The notes under the pieces were generated by a model. That model saw only the letters and a list, made by a program, of their open reading frames with translations. It was not told where the DNA came from and searched no databases. From positions 2,196,663-2,260,662 of the forward strand of contig CM040442.1 of NCBI GenBank assembly GCA_022749755.1: a DNA stretch of 64,000 nucleotides. The letters are read 5' to 3'. Numbering within the stretch: position 1 is the first letter of the stretch; every line of letters starts with the position of its first letter. The DNA comes from Azadirachta indica (Eukaryota > Streptophyta > Magnoliopsida > Sapindales > Meliaceae). This document shows positions 1-14,074 of this stretch, one piece after another. The translations under genes and the position numbers were made by a program.

Positions 1-152
1 CCATGATTATCATGTTTCACTTAATCATTTTTCTATTCTTTGTAATTAGCCTCTACTAACTGTTCTAACAAGAGAATTTAATTCCATAAACATCAAGTTT
101 TATTCATTAATGTAAGAAAATGATATAAGTAACTGAACACTTTTCTCGGAAA

Positions 153-494
153 TTATGGTCTGTAATCCTTGGCGCATGCCTTCGAGCAACTTTCCACACA
201 GGCTGCAACTTTTGCTTCATCTGAAACAAAAACAAGAAAGTTAATTAACTAGTGATCTATGAGTAATTAATACTTCCAAATAACATTAAAGAAAGAGAAT
301 TTACTAGGATTTTGTTCAGTGCTAATATTTGCGCACAAGGAGTAAGCACACCCAAGCTTGCAGAAGTACAGGGGATCGTTCCCATTCTCCGAAGGAGAGG
401 CTGAATTCGTCAACAAGCCGACGGTGGATTCCCCAGCGAGCAACCCCAGCAAGCAAACGGCCATCACAGCTGACCAATCCTTTCTCTGCTCCAT
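153..494 (-). CDS. Thionin-like cysteine-rich secreted peptide, two exons
   Basis: Small secreted cysteine-rich peptide of the plant thionin-like type; an antimicrobial or signalling role is family-level inference. Exon 1 (305-494) starts at an ATG and encodes a charged start and a hydrophobic stretch (about residues 8-20) that looks like a signal peptide, then a first cluster with C-x3-C-x4-C spacing (C-K-L-G-C-A-Y-S-L-C). It ends at a GT donor. The intron is phase 1. Exon 2 (153-220) follows a TTTCAG acceptor and carries a second cluster with C-x3-C-x3-C spacing before TAA. Together they give 85 codons plus stop, with the reading frame exactly preserved across the junction. A longer overlapping frame on the same strand lacks this cysteine pattern. 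The layout matches the damaged gene at 11130-11593, which has the same intron phase and last-exon pattern, so both belong to one family. Confidence 0.72.
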
Positions 495-1204
495 CTTCCT
501 CGATGATTCCAGTTAGAGGAAAAAGTATGCGTATAACGAGGCCGAGGGTGGTTATAAAAGGTTGAAAGTAAAGGACTGAGGATAGACAGAACAAGCATTA
601 AAAGAATCAATTTGGCTAAAAAAGGGAAAATGCATTCAATGGAAGAAATTAATTTCTCTCACTAGAATACATAATGTATTTGACGTTACATTAATGTGGC
701 TAATAGTTACACATCTAACTTTTTGGCTGACATGAAATAACTCCTTGAGTTTGATGAAGACTTGACGATGATGATGACAATCTGAACAAATAACTCGAGT
801 TTGTATTTATAAGTAAAAGTAAACGTGAATGGTAAAGTGTAAACCAATTGATTTCGGGTGAAAAAAATAAGCAAATATTAGATTTTGGCCAAGTGAATTA
901 TAAATAATGTTTGAACAAATTGCTATAATAATTTACAGGAAAGATATCGTACTATTGACTTATTTAATAAATTAATAAAAAGTTATTCGATAGAACTTTA
1001 AGCATTTGTAATTGTATTAGGAGTGGCTAAAATTTTTAAAATTGAATAGCACTGTACAAATCAGACAAAAATCAATGAAACTCTAAATTTATTTTTTTTA
1101 AATTTACATATCACATATTTATGAGTGTTTATATCATATTAAAATAACGCATTCATAATTTTTTTATGCATTTTATGTATTTATGAGTGATGATGAGTTT
1201 TACT
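495..1204. other. Intergenic, AT-rich
   Basis: Upstream region of the minus-strand thionin-like gene and of the plus-strand receptor-kinase pseudogene. I see no exon, RNA gene or clear repeat here apart from A/T-rich stretches. Confidence 0.6.
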
Positions 1205-1315
1205 CTCTTTACCTGAGATCAAAACTAAAAACTAAACTGAACTCTACATTTTATGACTTGAACCCTTGCACTCTTAACAAAAGTGTGAGGATTTAACCAC
1301 TGTTTTCAATTAATA
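1205..1315 (-). mobile_element. Candidate tRNA-derived SINE remnant
   Basis: Read on the minus strand, this stretch has a polymerase III-like pair of boxes: GTGGTTAAATCC near the start and AGGGTTCAAGTC about 35 bases later. That resembles the degenerate tRNA head of plant SINEs. No cloverleaf, clear tail or flanking target duplication was established, so it could be chance. Confidence 0.35.
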
Positions 1316-1343
1316 TTTGAAACTAGTAATATGTATATTGTTT

Positions 1344-1389
1344 AAATATAATATTGTCATACAGTAAAATATAATATTGTCATACAGTA
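1344..1389. repeat. 23-bp perfect tandem duplication
   Basis: Two identical adjacent 23-base units (1344-1366 and 1367-1389), beginning AAATATAATATTG and ending CATACAGTA. A simple recent duplication in intergenic DNA. Confidence 0.9.
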
Positions 1390-1591
1390 AGTTTTCTGAT
1401 TCAATCCCCCAACTTGTTTACAAGTTGAGTGCTATAGCATTAATTTAATCTACGTTACTGCATATGTACCTTCATTAATACAATGTTGACATATAATATG
1501 TGATATACAAGTCTTGTTTCTTCATGGTAAAAAGTTTTGAATTCCTCCTTTCTTCAAAGATATATAGAATATATATGGAAAGAGCAACGGA

Positions 1592-4500
1592 TTGTTCTAT
1601 GTTTTCTTTCATATTCTAGCTCTGGGAATGATGGTTCATGGACAGGCTCAATACGGTCTCTCTTGCTTTCTCATGGTACGAGTATTCATCTTTATAATAT
1701 ATATTATATTGCTTGTGCTTTCGTTTCAACTGATAAATTATGTGTTGAACTTTTTCAACAGTAATGTAGTTTGAATTTTTTAACCAAGCAGTTTCGTAAG
1801 TATTTCATTCTATGTATATTATGAACAAAGTGAAGGCATCGTTAATATTATGAGTAGAGTTTTAACATCATTGTGTTAGCTTTATCTATGCTATGGAGAT
1901 ATTAATCATTATTTAAATTGGTAGCAAGCTTGTTATTTATTTATGAAATGCCACTTTACTCATGATGAGGGGGTACTTGTATTTACGTGCTTATATAGTT
2001 TGAACATTTGACTCTTATTTAGTATTTTAAGCTTTTAATATTAATGCTAGATTTTTCAATTAATAGCTTAATTAAATTTCATAGGCTTCATAAGCATCGA
2101 TTGTGGGATACATGGAGGCTCTACAATACAATGAGAAAAGAACAAATATATATACTTCTTGGGATGTCGATTTCACAGACACTGGAATAAATCACAACAT
2201 TTCTTCAGAATTCATCTCCTCCGGACTTCCATTGCAGCTCAGAAGCATTAGAAGCTTTCCATACGGAGTAAAAAATTGTTACAGATTGCAACCAAAGTAA
2301 GGAAAAGAGAACAAATACCTAATCAGAGCAACCTTCATGCATGGGAATTATAACTTGAAAGATGAATGGCCAGAATTTAGGCTCTATCTTGGCGCTAATG
2401 AATGGGACAATATCCAGCTTCATACTGAATCTCATATTGTCACTAAGGAGATCATACGTGTTCTCGAAGCAGATTACATAAAGGTGTGTCTACTCAAAAA
2501 TGGTTCTACAACTCCATTCATATCGGCATTAGAGCTGAGGCAGCTCAAAACTTTACATATGAAACTCAAACAGGAGCGTTAGGACTCTTCAAACGACTTG
2601 ATTTTGGCTCGACAAATAATAGGGCAGTTAGGTAAAAACTTCAAAATATTCTTATGCTCTTCTTCTATTATCATGAATTAAAATTCAATTCAGACATCAA
2701 TCTTTGTTCTCCTCCCACTTTAATTTTTGTTTTCTAACTATAGGTACAAAGATGATGTATATGATCACATTTGGGAGCCATTTGGCTGCCTTCTACGAAT
2801 CCGATCGACGCAGGTTTAAACTCTAATTTATTAAGCGACAATATAAGTGTATAAACCTCCATCAGAAGCTATGAGAAGTGCCGTGACTCCGTTAGATGGA
2901 AACACAAATCTGGAGTTCAACTTGACGTCAGAATTTAATCTAGACTTTTGGCTATCTTTTCACTTTGCCGAGGTTCAGAAGCCTAAAGAAAACGAGACAT
3001 GAATATTTTCTATCAATCTGAATGGTGCTCCGTGGGCTAATCGTCCAATTGAACTTTACTACCTAAATCCGAAATCTGTTTCCAGTGCGTACACCTTCAA
3101 GGAAAATACGCTCTCATTTTCAATCGATATGGCGGAGTCATCCGCACGTCCACCTATTCTCAATGCCCTGGAAATCTACATAATAAAAGAATTCTTATAA
3201 CAGCAAACTAACCCGGAAGATGGTATGTGATTATCGAATATTTTCTTTCTAACAAAGAAAAGAAAAATCAAAATAGCGGTGACTTTTGGATTTTATTTCC
3301 GAGAAGTTTCTCTTTGAAAACCAGTTGATGCTATGGAGAAAGCAAGTCAGTTTACAAGATCGAGAGAGATTGGAAAGGAGATCCATGTCTCCCTGAAAGC
3401 TATGCTTGGAATGGACTAGTTTGCAGATATAACGAATCACCTAATATCGTCTCACTGTGAGTGTGGGTTATAAATCAGCATCAATTGCAATATTGAATTT
3501 TCATTTTTTTGTACATGTCGCAAGCATCTCTATCTTAATTTTTTATTCATGTAACCCATAACCGGGAATCTCTCTTCGAGCAAACTAACTGGGATATAGA
3601 TGCTTCCTTCTCCTATTTGAAATCACTAGAATACTTGTAAGTATTGGAGGTATATAGAGCATATATTAATCAAATCACATAAGCAAAATTGTTAAGAATC
3701 TGTAGTACTACTGCATGAAATATTTTCTTGACACGTCGAATTTTCATCATTAATTCTCTAATACCAAATAATTCACCCAGTACAGAGATTGATCATACAA
3801 CAGCTTGACCGGACCAGTCCCAGATTTTCTATCCCAATTGCCTGCCTTAAAGACATTGTAAGTGATTGAAATTCCTTCTACATTTATTTCTTGTGGGTTC
3901 AAGTTTGGAAATGAGATTTGATAATATTTCATTTATCTTGCAGGATTTTTATATGGAAATAAACCCAGTGGTTCGGTTCCACCGATTATTATGGAAAGAG
4001 CCAATGCAAAAACCCTGATTTTGAGGTCTATTAGCATATGACTTCGCCTCAAACTTCCACTTTCATTTTTATCGAAACATAACTTTTTCTTGTTAAGTCT
4101 CATTTATCTGTTGTATTACAGTGTCGATGGCAATCCAGATCTCTGTGTTGCAGGCCCCTGCAGTACTGAAAAGAAGCATAACAATATTGTTCGGGTTGTT
4201 GTATCTATGGTTTTATTTCTAGTGGCAGTCTCTGGTGCTCTGATTATCTTGTGCACCGTAAAGAGAAGACAGAAATATGGTAAATACTACTCAATAACTG
4301 GTGATTCTTTCATCTGCTTGTCTTGCTATTTGTTCAAGACAACTTTCATTATTGCATTTACAATAATCTTACTATGTGTAGGCTTTGTTTCTAAACCCAG
4401 AAAAGATGGGACAACGGAGTCAAAGAGTAGACGATTCATATATTGTGAGGTTGTAAGCATCACGAATAACTTCCAAAAGGCCACTGGAAAGGGAGGATTT

Positions 4501-5860
4501 GGAACTGTTTTCAGTGGCTAATTGGAAGATGGTACCCAGTTTGCCGTAAAGATGCTCTCGCCTTCAGCAACTCAAGGCTCAAAGCAATTCCAAACAGAGG
4601 CAATGCTTCAAAATTTTTAATCATATATATATATATATGTTGGAAAGAAGATATGGTATTTAAACTTCACTGTGATTGCGGGCTCAGTTATTGACTAGGG
4701 TCCATAATAGAAACTTAACAATTCTAAAAGGATTATGTGACGAAGTTCAAACATGGGGTTCATCTATGAATATATGACTGCTGGAAACTTGCAAGAACGT
4801 TTAGCAGGATGGCTCTTGATCACAAACTATCATTAATTGTTTACTTCTGTCTGTATTTTCTTATTCCATTTCTAAAATTTCTCAGAGCCGAAGCATTGAG
4901 CTTCATTTTTATGAGAAAACCTTCAAGAAGATACTGATATTATGTTATTTGTACAGATAACAATGGCATCACAGTGTTAAGTTAGGAACAAAGACTTGGA
5001 ATAGCAATTGACACAGCTCAAGGTTATCAATGAAATGGAAACACAAAATCCTTGTTACTATGCTTTTTTTTTTCTAAATTTTTTCTCCAATCACTACAAT
5101 TTACTTATAAGTAAACTCTTCTAGCCTGTAGCCTGGAATATTGGCATAACTGTTGCAAGCCGCCCATCATCCACAGAGATATAAAGACTGCTAACATTTT
5201 TTTAGACTAGAAGCTCCAAGTGAAATTAACAGATATCGGGCTCTGCAGAATCTTGAACTTTGAATCTGGAATTCATGTATCAACAGCAGTCGTCGGTACC
5301 TGTGGTTACCTTGATCCTGAGTAAGTCTTCATCCGTCAGGAATTATTTTCTTTTTCTTATTTATGCTTTTTCCTTCTGGTCTAACTTATCCCCTAACGTG
5401 TTCCCTCAGATATTACATATCCAATAGGCTGAATGAGAAAAGTGATGTTGACAGTTTTGAGATTTTACTATTGGAGCTTATTTCAGGACAATCAGCTATA
5501 ATAATGAGAAATCATAAGAATACACACATAGTTCAATGGGTCAATCCTCTGCTTGCAAGAGGAGGAATACGAAAAATTATTAATCCAACGTTGAAAGGAG
5601 ATTCGACGTCAATTCTGCACGGAAAGCTGTACAGACAGCAATGGCATGTGTACCAACTAGTACCATCCAAAGGCCAAACATGAGTCAAGTAGTAGTTGAA
5701 TTGAAGGAAAGGAATGCTAGAATACACACAGAGTTCAGTGGGTCAATCCTCTGCTTGCAAGAGGAGAAATACGAAAAATTATTGATCCAAGGTTGAAAGG
5801 AGATTTCAACCAAAGGCCAGACATCAGTCAAGTAGTCGTTGAATTGAAGGAAAGGAATGT
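1592..5860 (+). pseudogene. Malectin-like / LRR receptor-like kinase pseudogene (LRR-I type)
   Basis: Remains of a full LRR-I receptor kinase. In order: a signal-peptide exon (about 1592-1650, hydrophobic then GQAQY); malectin-like exons (about 2085-2630 with GFISIDCG at the splice junction, then about 2750-3225); the LRR N-cap motif W-K-G-D-P-C-L-P near 3380; short LRR exons (about 3565-3640, 3790-3860, 3945-4015); a transmembrane exon (about 4120-4280); and kinase exons from 4382 on with [21 protein letters not shown] (about 5177), GTCGYLDPE and a final RPNMSQVVVEL helix. It is dead by several routes: no usable ATG in the signal frame, TAA near 2298, a frameshift near 2550, TGA near 2999, TAA at about 4519 right after the P-loop, frame breaks near 4760 and 5610, and DFG changed to DIG. 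The exon order and splice sites survive, so it decayed in place rather than as a retrocopy. Confidence 0.88.
5519..5860. repeat. Tandem duplication of the terminal kinase exon inside the pseudogene
   Basis: A 202-base unit (5519-5720) is followed directly by a second copy (5721-5860). Both begin AATACACACA and run through the stretch encoding QWVNPLLARG. The second copy lacks about 60 internal bases between the LKGD codons and the Q-R-P-N/D motif, then rejoins the same VVVELKERN ending. Confidence 0.85.
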
Positions 5861-6662
5861 TTGTGCAACAATTCAGCCCAACAGAGATATTATCTATTTT
5901 AAACACACAATTTGTGGCAGTTTTATTTTTAAGTTTTTCAACCCAAAATATGTTTAGTAAGGATTGAAGCATGTTGACTTATGTACTCAGCATTTCTCTT
6001 ATACTTTACAAATGTGAGATTTGTTTAGAATGTCACAATTAAACTTTTAATTGATGCAAAAATAATAATTATAACTAGAAGAGGTTTTACATTAATTCAA
6101 AGTTATGAAACCACTATCATTTTTTATGCGAGTATGCTTGCAAGTACGGTTTGCGCAATGATATATATTTGTTGTGGTTGCTCGAATATTTTTAATGGTA
6201 ATTAAAACCACAGATTCCAACTTTAGATACAGATTTCCATTTTTGGTATGAGATGACAGTTTGGAGCATATTGGTTGTTACCCTCCTATTTATTTCAACC
6301 TTTTGCTTTATTATTGGTCATATTAGAGTTTCGATTTCACAGACTGCCCTGCTATCCCAGATTAATTGTCTGGCAAGAACAAGATTATTCATCATATTTA
6401 TAGTTTATTTTTTTATTTTTCTATTTGAGAAAATATATTGACATTTTGTTGACCGGTTTTGCAACCTTGAGCATTGAGTTGTGTTTAATTGGCTAAAGAA
6501 GTTAAAGTATGAAAAAATCTGATAAATATTAATTAACCCAAACAACAGAGTTGCAAAATCATTTAACATCAAACCAATTCTCACAGTTTTTGTTATGAAA
6601 ACAAGTTAACGGGAAACAGTTCAAGAAAAACACAAATTGTGTGTCAAAATTTTAAGAGTTCC
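5861..6662. other. Intergenic between LRR-RLK pseudogene and PYRB 3' end
   Basis: AT-rich sequence with no recognisable exon. The part nearest 6663 is presumably the 3' untranslated region of the minus-strand PYRB gene; no precise polyadenylation site could be fixed. Confidence 0.5.
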
Positions 6663-8864
<2,202 letters not shown>

Positions 8865-8884
8865 TGAGTTGCTTCTCAAAGTGC

Positions 8885-10190
8885 TCTGAACCTTCTATGA
8901 AAAAGAATAACAAAAATATTAAAACTGAATAAAAATGAAAAGACCTCAATTATAAGGCATGAATAAAGTATTTTAACATTCAAAGTTTACAATTCCCATA
9001 CAGAGTTTGATCTAGTTTCAGGGCATGCTTATCAGAAGATAATGGGGATAGGATGGAATTGAATACCATACTCTTCCAAATGAAACCTAGGAGCTAAGAT
9101 ATTTGATTTAATAATTCGAGAGCGAAAATGCTAATTCTATGCTACGACACAGTCTGAAAAGGTACAAGAAAGTTATGAGGCGGAACAAAAAAATTACATA
9201 CAAAAGAATATTAGAGTAACCATTAGGTAGCACTTGGCAGCAACGGATTCGGCCATGTAATTAGGAATCTGATGAAAATGTTGGTCATTTGTTTCAGGAG
9301 AACCGGATATGCAAATTCCTCAATTCTAAAGCCATAAATCCATGCTACCAAACACATTTCCAGATTTGGATTGCATAAAAATCCTTTAAGATTCAATTAA
9401 CCAAGCCTAACACCCATCTTGTTTCCTTTAAAGTTGTTCTTTTTCTCAAATTGAAAGAACAAAGGATAATTTAAACAAAAAGCTCATGTTATACTAATAC
9501 ACACACCATACCACACAAATGAAGCCAAAAATGCAGAGTCAAAGATCATGATTTTCATTAATTAAAAATATTATCAGCTATTAATTATCATAACGAAAGC
9601 TGAAAAATAAACAAAAACTTGATAAGAGCATAAAGACCATGAAAATAAATAAGCAAGAAAAAAAAATACAAACCAATATTATGTGAATCAACTATTCTCA
9701 TCAACCAAGAGAACAAAAAATGAACTCTGGTGAATTAATACTCAAACAAATCCAAACCCCTATCTCTCTACCAAACGATCATCAACTTAACCAAAAATAA
9801 ATTTCAAATACAATGCATTTTCAACCAAAATTTATTCTGAGGAAATATCAGAGAGAGCAAACAACTTAAAGCAAACAATGAGAGTGTTAAAAACAAACAC
9901 TATAAAAATATGCCACAACAATAATCTCATCTCCTCCAAATACCAGAAAAATTGGTACTTCAATCAAACTCTTGGAACTGGAAAATATGTACAAACTAAA
10001 AAAAGTTTTGTACTTGAAGACAGCCGCAAAATCATCGCATAATCACCGTAGTCAAAGAAACAAAAGGAAACGGATTGCAGACCCGCAAGAGATTTGGACA
10101 AGAGATAGGGAATACAGACCTCGGAGAAACCAAATGCTTGGTTCTTCTTCGCTTGTTACTAGGCTACTGGCATAGCGGCAGAAGCAAGCA
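8885..10190 (-). other. PYRB 5' leader with probable long untranslated-region intron
   Basis: About 20 bases before the PYRB start codon, the minus strand shows a pyrimidine-rich tract ending in TTTCATAG, a good acceptor. A plausible donor (CCGAG|GTCTGT) lies near 10120, just downstream of the presumed transcription start. This suggests one 5' untranslated intron of about 1.2 kb. No long open frame on either strand has gene-like character here. Transcript data would be needed to fix the exon. Confidence 0.4.
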
Positions 10191-10278
10191 TATATGCAGC
10201 TGCAGAATCTTTCTTTATTTCTTTCCTTCTTTTATACATTTTGGGTAGGATTTTTACGTTAGAATTGAATCAACTGGA

Positions 10279-10344
10279 GGCCCATATTGTCACTGGGCTC
10301 AAGGCGACTATGATTCAGGCCCAATAAAAGCCATTGGTGGCCCA
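10279..10344 (-). promoter_or_regulatory. Cluster of three site II (TGGGCC) elements upstream of PYRB
   Basis: GGCCCA occurs at 10279-10284, 10318-10323 and 10339-10344, reading TGGGCC in the direction of PYRB. Such site II elements are typical of promoters of growth-linked housekeeping genes and are bound by TCP factors. They lie about 100-165 bases beyond the presumed leader exon. Assignment to PYRB is inferred from position. Confidence 0.5.
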
Positions 10345-11129
10345 ATTCTGAGAGTTCTGACAAGCTGCTGACAGAAGCACTTTGCTGGGGGCTGGGCTTC
10401 GGCTTTGGTGACTGTTATGGTTATGGAGAGAGTTATAACTGACGGATCTAAAAAAAACATACCACATAATGATTGATGATTGATTGATTGTATATTAAAA
10501 AAATAAATAAATAATATTTTCGTTTAATATTATGAACATATTAAAGGTAAATGAATGAAAATTTCATTAATTAGTATGTAAGATTTGGAGAATTTTGATA
10601 TAGAAGCAATGTACCTTTTAATTGATAACTAATGTGAAATATAAATGAAAGAACGTAGTGTAACTATCAGTAATTCGTTATATTAATAGAAAGTTTTGAT
10701 CTATACTTTAATTGTTATATTTTTAAAATTAAGTGAAAACCCAATTTTTTTAGATACGTAACTTTGAGGTTATTTTTAACAAAATTTGCTTCATATAAAT
10801 AGTTTGTATTTGAAAAATAATTAACTTGTTATTTAATCATCCTGCTTCAGGTTAATGCTATGCGATTTTTCTTGTTCAAAAGTGATGGGAACAAGAGGTA
10901 TATACCACAATTTTAACAATTAATTTAAGAGTTATTTATTCATATATGTTGGTTTTGAAATTTGAGGCAATATTTTCTCTTGTTATTGCAAAATATATGA
11001 AATATATCCACCACTCAGAAAATTAAACAACCTTATAAAATGCAAATTAAGAACAATCCATTCATCAGATGCTTATCAATTAATTTTCCTTTCAAGCTCT
11101 TTAATGGATTGATGATGCTTGCAATAAAT
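10345..11129. other. Intergenic, AT-rich
   Basis: Distal PYRB upstream region and 3' side of the second thionin-like gene. No coding or structured RNA signal seen. Confidence 0.5.
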
Positions 11130-11593
11130 CTAGGCCCTGGAATTTTCAGTCTTAGGCTTGCAATAGTTGTTCGAGCAGTCCTCCAAACATCCATTCATTT
11201 TCTTTGCATCTGCAGCCAAATTAGTGACAAGACATATAAAGATCTTTAAAAGACAGAACATATATATCATGGAGATATATACAAATAAATTAAAATTAAA
11301 TAAGAGAAGAGGTTATTACCGTCCACGTTTTCGGAGCAAGAGTCTATAGAACATCCCATTTTGCAGTAATAAACATCCTTGGAAGAAGTACTACTTCCAG
11401 GATGTGCAATGCAATGCTTCAGACATTTCTAGGCACAAGGCAGGAATTTCTTCGGAACATATGGGATGTGACGTTTCATATCGATAATGCAATCGAAGTA
11501 ACATGCAGCATAACATTCTTCGAACCCTGCTGCTGCTTGCCCTATGAGCATCACCATAATCAACATCAGACCAACTATGGCTTTCTTCTCCAT
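11130..11593 (-). pseudogene. Second thionin-like cysteine-rich peptide gene, internal stop
   Basis: Two exons on the minus strand: 11320-11593 from an ATG, and 11130-11209 to TAG, separated by a phase 1 GT-AG intron. The product would be 117 codons plus stop with a clear signal peptide (hydrophobic to about residue 23) and cysteines in short-spaced groups: C-x3-C-x3-C from residue 27, further cysteines from residue 53 on, and C-x3-C-x4-C in exon 2. Codon 55, between the first and second groups, is TAG, which a single C-to-T change from CAG would explain. All other features, including both splice sites, are intact, so this is a recent pseudogene, a segregating null allele or a sequencing error. 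It shares layout with the gene at 153-494, with PYRB between them. Confidence 0.72.
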
Positions 11594-12781
11594 TGTTAAA
11601 CCAATATTTCTTCCGATGGCTTCCTTTGTTTTGCCAGAATCACTTTCTGTAGGTATAACACATAAATTTCATTTGTAAATTACACGTTTAATGGACATTC
11701 GTATACGGAATAAAGGTAAATGTGAATTTAACTAACATTAACTTGTTCACATGGTGTTTATGAGAAGTTGAGCTGCATGTTTTACATTTGGAAGAAGCCC
11801 TGAAAGAAGAAGAAGAAAAAAACAAAGAATGCAAAGTTTATTGAGTTTAATTAGGTCAGTAATTTAATTTACATTGAAACAGTTACCCTATCTGGTTTAT
11901 TGTAATTATTAATGGGTGAGATAAGATTACAGCTTAGGACACTCTTTCTGTTTTCTATGTTTGGTTAAAATATAAAGAAAGTTATCGGGTTGAATTTGTT
12001 TAGACTGATTTATAAAGTTTTATGAAATTTTGGATGACGTTTTTGACTAATTAATTTTAGAATTTCAAGTGGCTTTATTAGGATTTCATCTACAAATCGG
12101 AGGATATTATAAAATTCAATCCCCTCCTCGACTCCTTTAAGTGTCTAGCTACAAATAATAAAACAATTTTACGTAACAAATAGAACTCAAACAATTAACA
12201 ATATATCAATATTTCTTTTAATTCACTTTTTCAGAAAAAAACATATACATTTAAAGTACTAACATATTTTTATACAAACTCATTTATATTAGTTAACATA
12301 TCAACTTATATTATTACATGTCTTATATTTTTATGAAACTAAAAGAAAAAACACATGAATATATATATATATATATATGTATGTATATATAAAATAGACG
12401 GATGGGGAGTCTCATGCATATGTTTACACTCGTAAGTAGACCATTGAATATATATACTTTCAATTACATATATCAAATTCAATTTTAATATTGTATAGAT
12501 CCAATAATCTATGTTTCATAAATAATATGAACATATGTATAAAAATATATGGTTGCCAATATTTTTTGTGTGATAACAAAAAGTAAGGCTATATATTTAG
12601 AATAGGATACTTCAGCTATTATATAAATTCATATTTTAGTATAAAGAATACATGTGTTAAGTTATATCATTCATATGTCTTCGCTTGATTTCAATAAAAA
12701 TAGATTCTCTTACTAACAAAATATATTTCACTTGATTTCTAACTAAATAAGGTTCATTCTGGCTTTCTCCATTTCGTTTGA
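11594..12781. other. Intergenic, AT-rich
   Basis: Upstream of the thionin-like pseudogene and downstream of the BBE-like gene. It contains a short AT microsatellite (about 12359-12378) and otherwise nothing I can assign. Confidence 0.55.
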
Positions 12782-14074
12782 TTAAGTAGAATTGTGGCCC
12801 GGTGGAATACTTTGTTCATTCTTGAAGAAATTTTCAGGATCAACCTTGGCCTTCACCTCCACTAATCTCTTAAAATTGCCCTTGAAAAATTTAGCTCCAT
12901 AAACTTCAGCATCTTTGAAGCTCGTATTGTTGCTTGGATTGCTGCCAACATCAAGATCTCTGTAGTTAAGAAATGCCTCTCTAGGGTTTTTGGAGACATA
13001 AGGAGCTATTGAAGCATAAAAATGTCTTATCTTGTTTATGTACAGATTGGTAGCATTAATTCCCTCTTCTTCCCATAATGCAACATGTTGAATCTTGAAT
13101 AGGATCCCAGCTCTATGAGGAAATGGAGTTTTGGATTCTGAAATCTCACTCATTCTTCCCCCATAAGGATTCCATTGCATAGACATTTTCTCAACATTAA
13201 TCATCCCTTTCCATATTTCTTCTAAGGCCTCCTTTGGAATCACATTTTTCACATAATCAGATTTGCTTTTAAAGAAGGATTTCTCGTTTGTTGTCCTGTT
13301 GAGTAAAACATCGATAGATGTTCCATCAGGAAAATTTGCCCAATACACTGTGGATTCTATCCAACTCATCTCAAGGCAGTGCTTTGGCTGTAATCCCAAT
13401 TCAGGAAATCTTTTGTTCATCAATGGAACAAGACTATCTGTTTTCCCGAGGAAAAGACCGGTGAAAGTGACGGAGATTGTCTTCTCACCCGCTTTGCTTA
13501 CATTCACAACATTGGCCTCTGCTCTAAGGAAAATGTCCTTAGGAAGCTTGGAAGCAACTTGTTGCCATTTGTAAACAACATCTGCCGCACCTTGTTCCCG
13601 TGTCTTAACAATTCTGAATACAGTGACCTTCTCCGGAACTGGAACAAGCTTGATTTTCCATGCCAATATAACCCCGAAGCTCGCTCCACCGCCTCCTCTA
13701 ATTGCCCAAAAGAGATCCTCTCCCATGGATTTTCGGTTCAGAATTCTGCCATTGACATCAACCAATTGAGCATCAATGACATTATCTACAGACAGACCAT
13801 ATTTTCTCATCAAATTCCCGTACCCGCCACCACTAATGTGACCACCTGCGCCAAGAGTAGGGCAAACGCCTCCTGGAAAGGCGTGCACTTTGCTTGTATT
13901 CGAAATTTTATGGTATAATTCGCCCATGGTAGCCCCAGCTTGAACCCATGCAGTTACATTGGCAATATTAATATCAATAGATCGGAGATTGAACATGTCG
14001 AGAACGACAAATGGGACATCTGATCTATACGAAAGGCCTTCGTAATCATGGCCACCGCTACGGATTCTGAGTTG
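12782..14074 (-). CDS. Berberine-bridge-enzyme-like FAD oxidoreductase, 5' end missing
   Basis: Secreted or vacuolar FAD-linked oxidase family (PCMH FAD-binding domain plus C-terminal BBE domain); known members oxidise alkaloids, monolignols, oligosaccharides or carbohydrates, so the substrate cannot be named. The visible 430 codons are one uninterrupted exon. It opens at the gap edge with RIRSGGHDYEGLSY, whose His (residue 9 of the fragment) is the 8-alpha flavin attachment site. The Cys of GVCPTLGAGGHISGGGYG lies 62 residues later, the exact spacing known for bicovalent flavin binding. The C-terminal BBE motif NYRDLDVG and a DPENFF-x-NEQSIPP ending are intact. About 100 N-terminal residues, including any signal peptide, should lie in or beyond the 100-N gap. 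The sequence right of the gap does not obviously continue the protein, so the gene may be truncated or the gap larger than drawn. Confidence 0.9.
   Translation of the reverse strand, partial: QLRIRSGGHDYEGLSYRSDVPFVVLDMFNLRSIDINIANVTAWVQAGATMGELYHKISNTSKVHAFPGGVCPTLGAGGHISGGGYGNLMRKYGLSVDNVIDAQLVDVNGRILNRKSMGEDLFWAIRGGGGASFGVILAWKIKLVPVPEKVTVFRIVKTREQGAADVVYKWQQVASKLPKDIFLRAEANVVNVSKAGEKTISVTFTGLFLGKTDSLVPLMNKRFPELGLQPKHCLEMSWIESTVYWANFPDGTSIDVLLNRTTNEKSFFKSKSDYVKNVIPKEALEEIWKGMINVEKMSMQWNPYGGRMSEISESKTPFPHRAGILFKIQHVALWEEEGINATNLYINKIRHFYASIAPYVSKNPREAFLNYRDLDVGSNPSNNTSFKDAEVYGAKFFKGNFKRLVEVKAKVDPENFFKNEQSIPPGHNST

Noticed and set aside
322..594. 90-codon minus-strand frame starting with a hydrophobic segment, overlapping the thionin-like exon 1
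   Set aside because: The alternative frame in the same place has the paired cysteine pattern and splices cleanly to a second cysteine exon; this frame has no downstream exon and is a shadow.
9972..10175. 67-codon plus-strand frame near the PYRB leader
   Set aside because: Basic, low-similarity translation lying over the antisense of the probable PYRB leader exon and intron; no domain or splice support.
13263..13918. Plus-strand frames of 103 and 119 codons
   Set aside because: Antisense shadows of the BBE-like exon, whose minus-strand frame has clear catalytic motifs.
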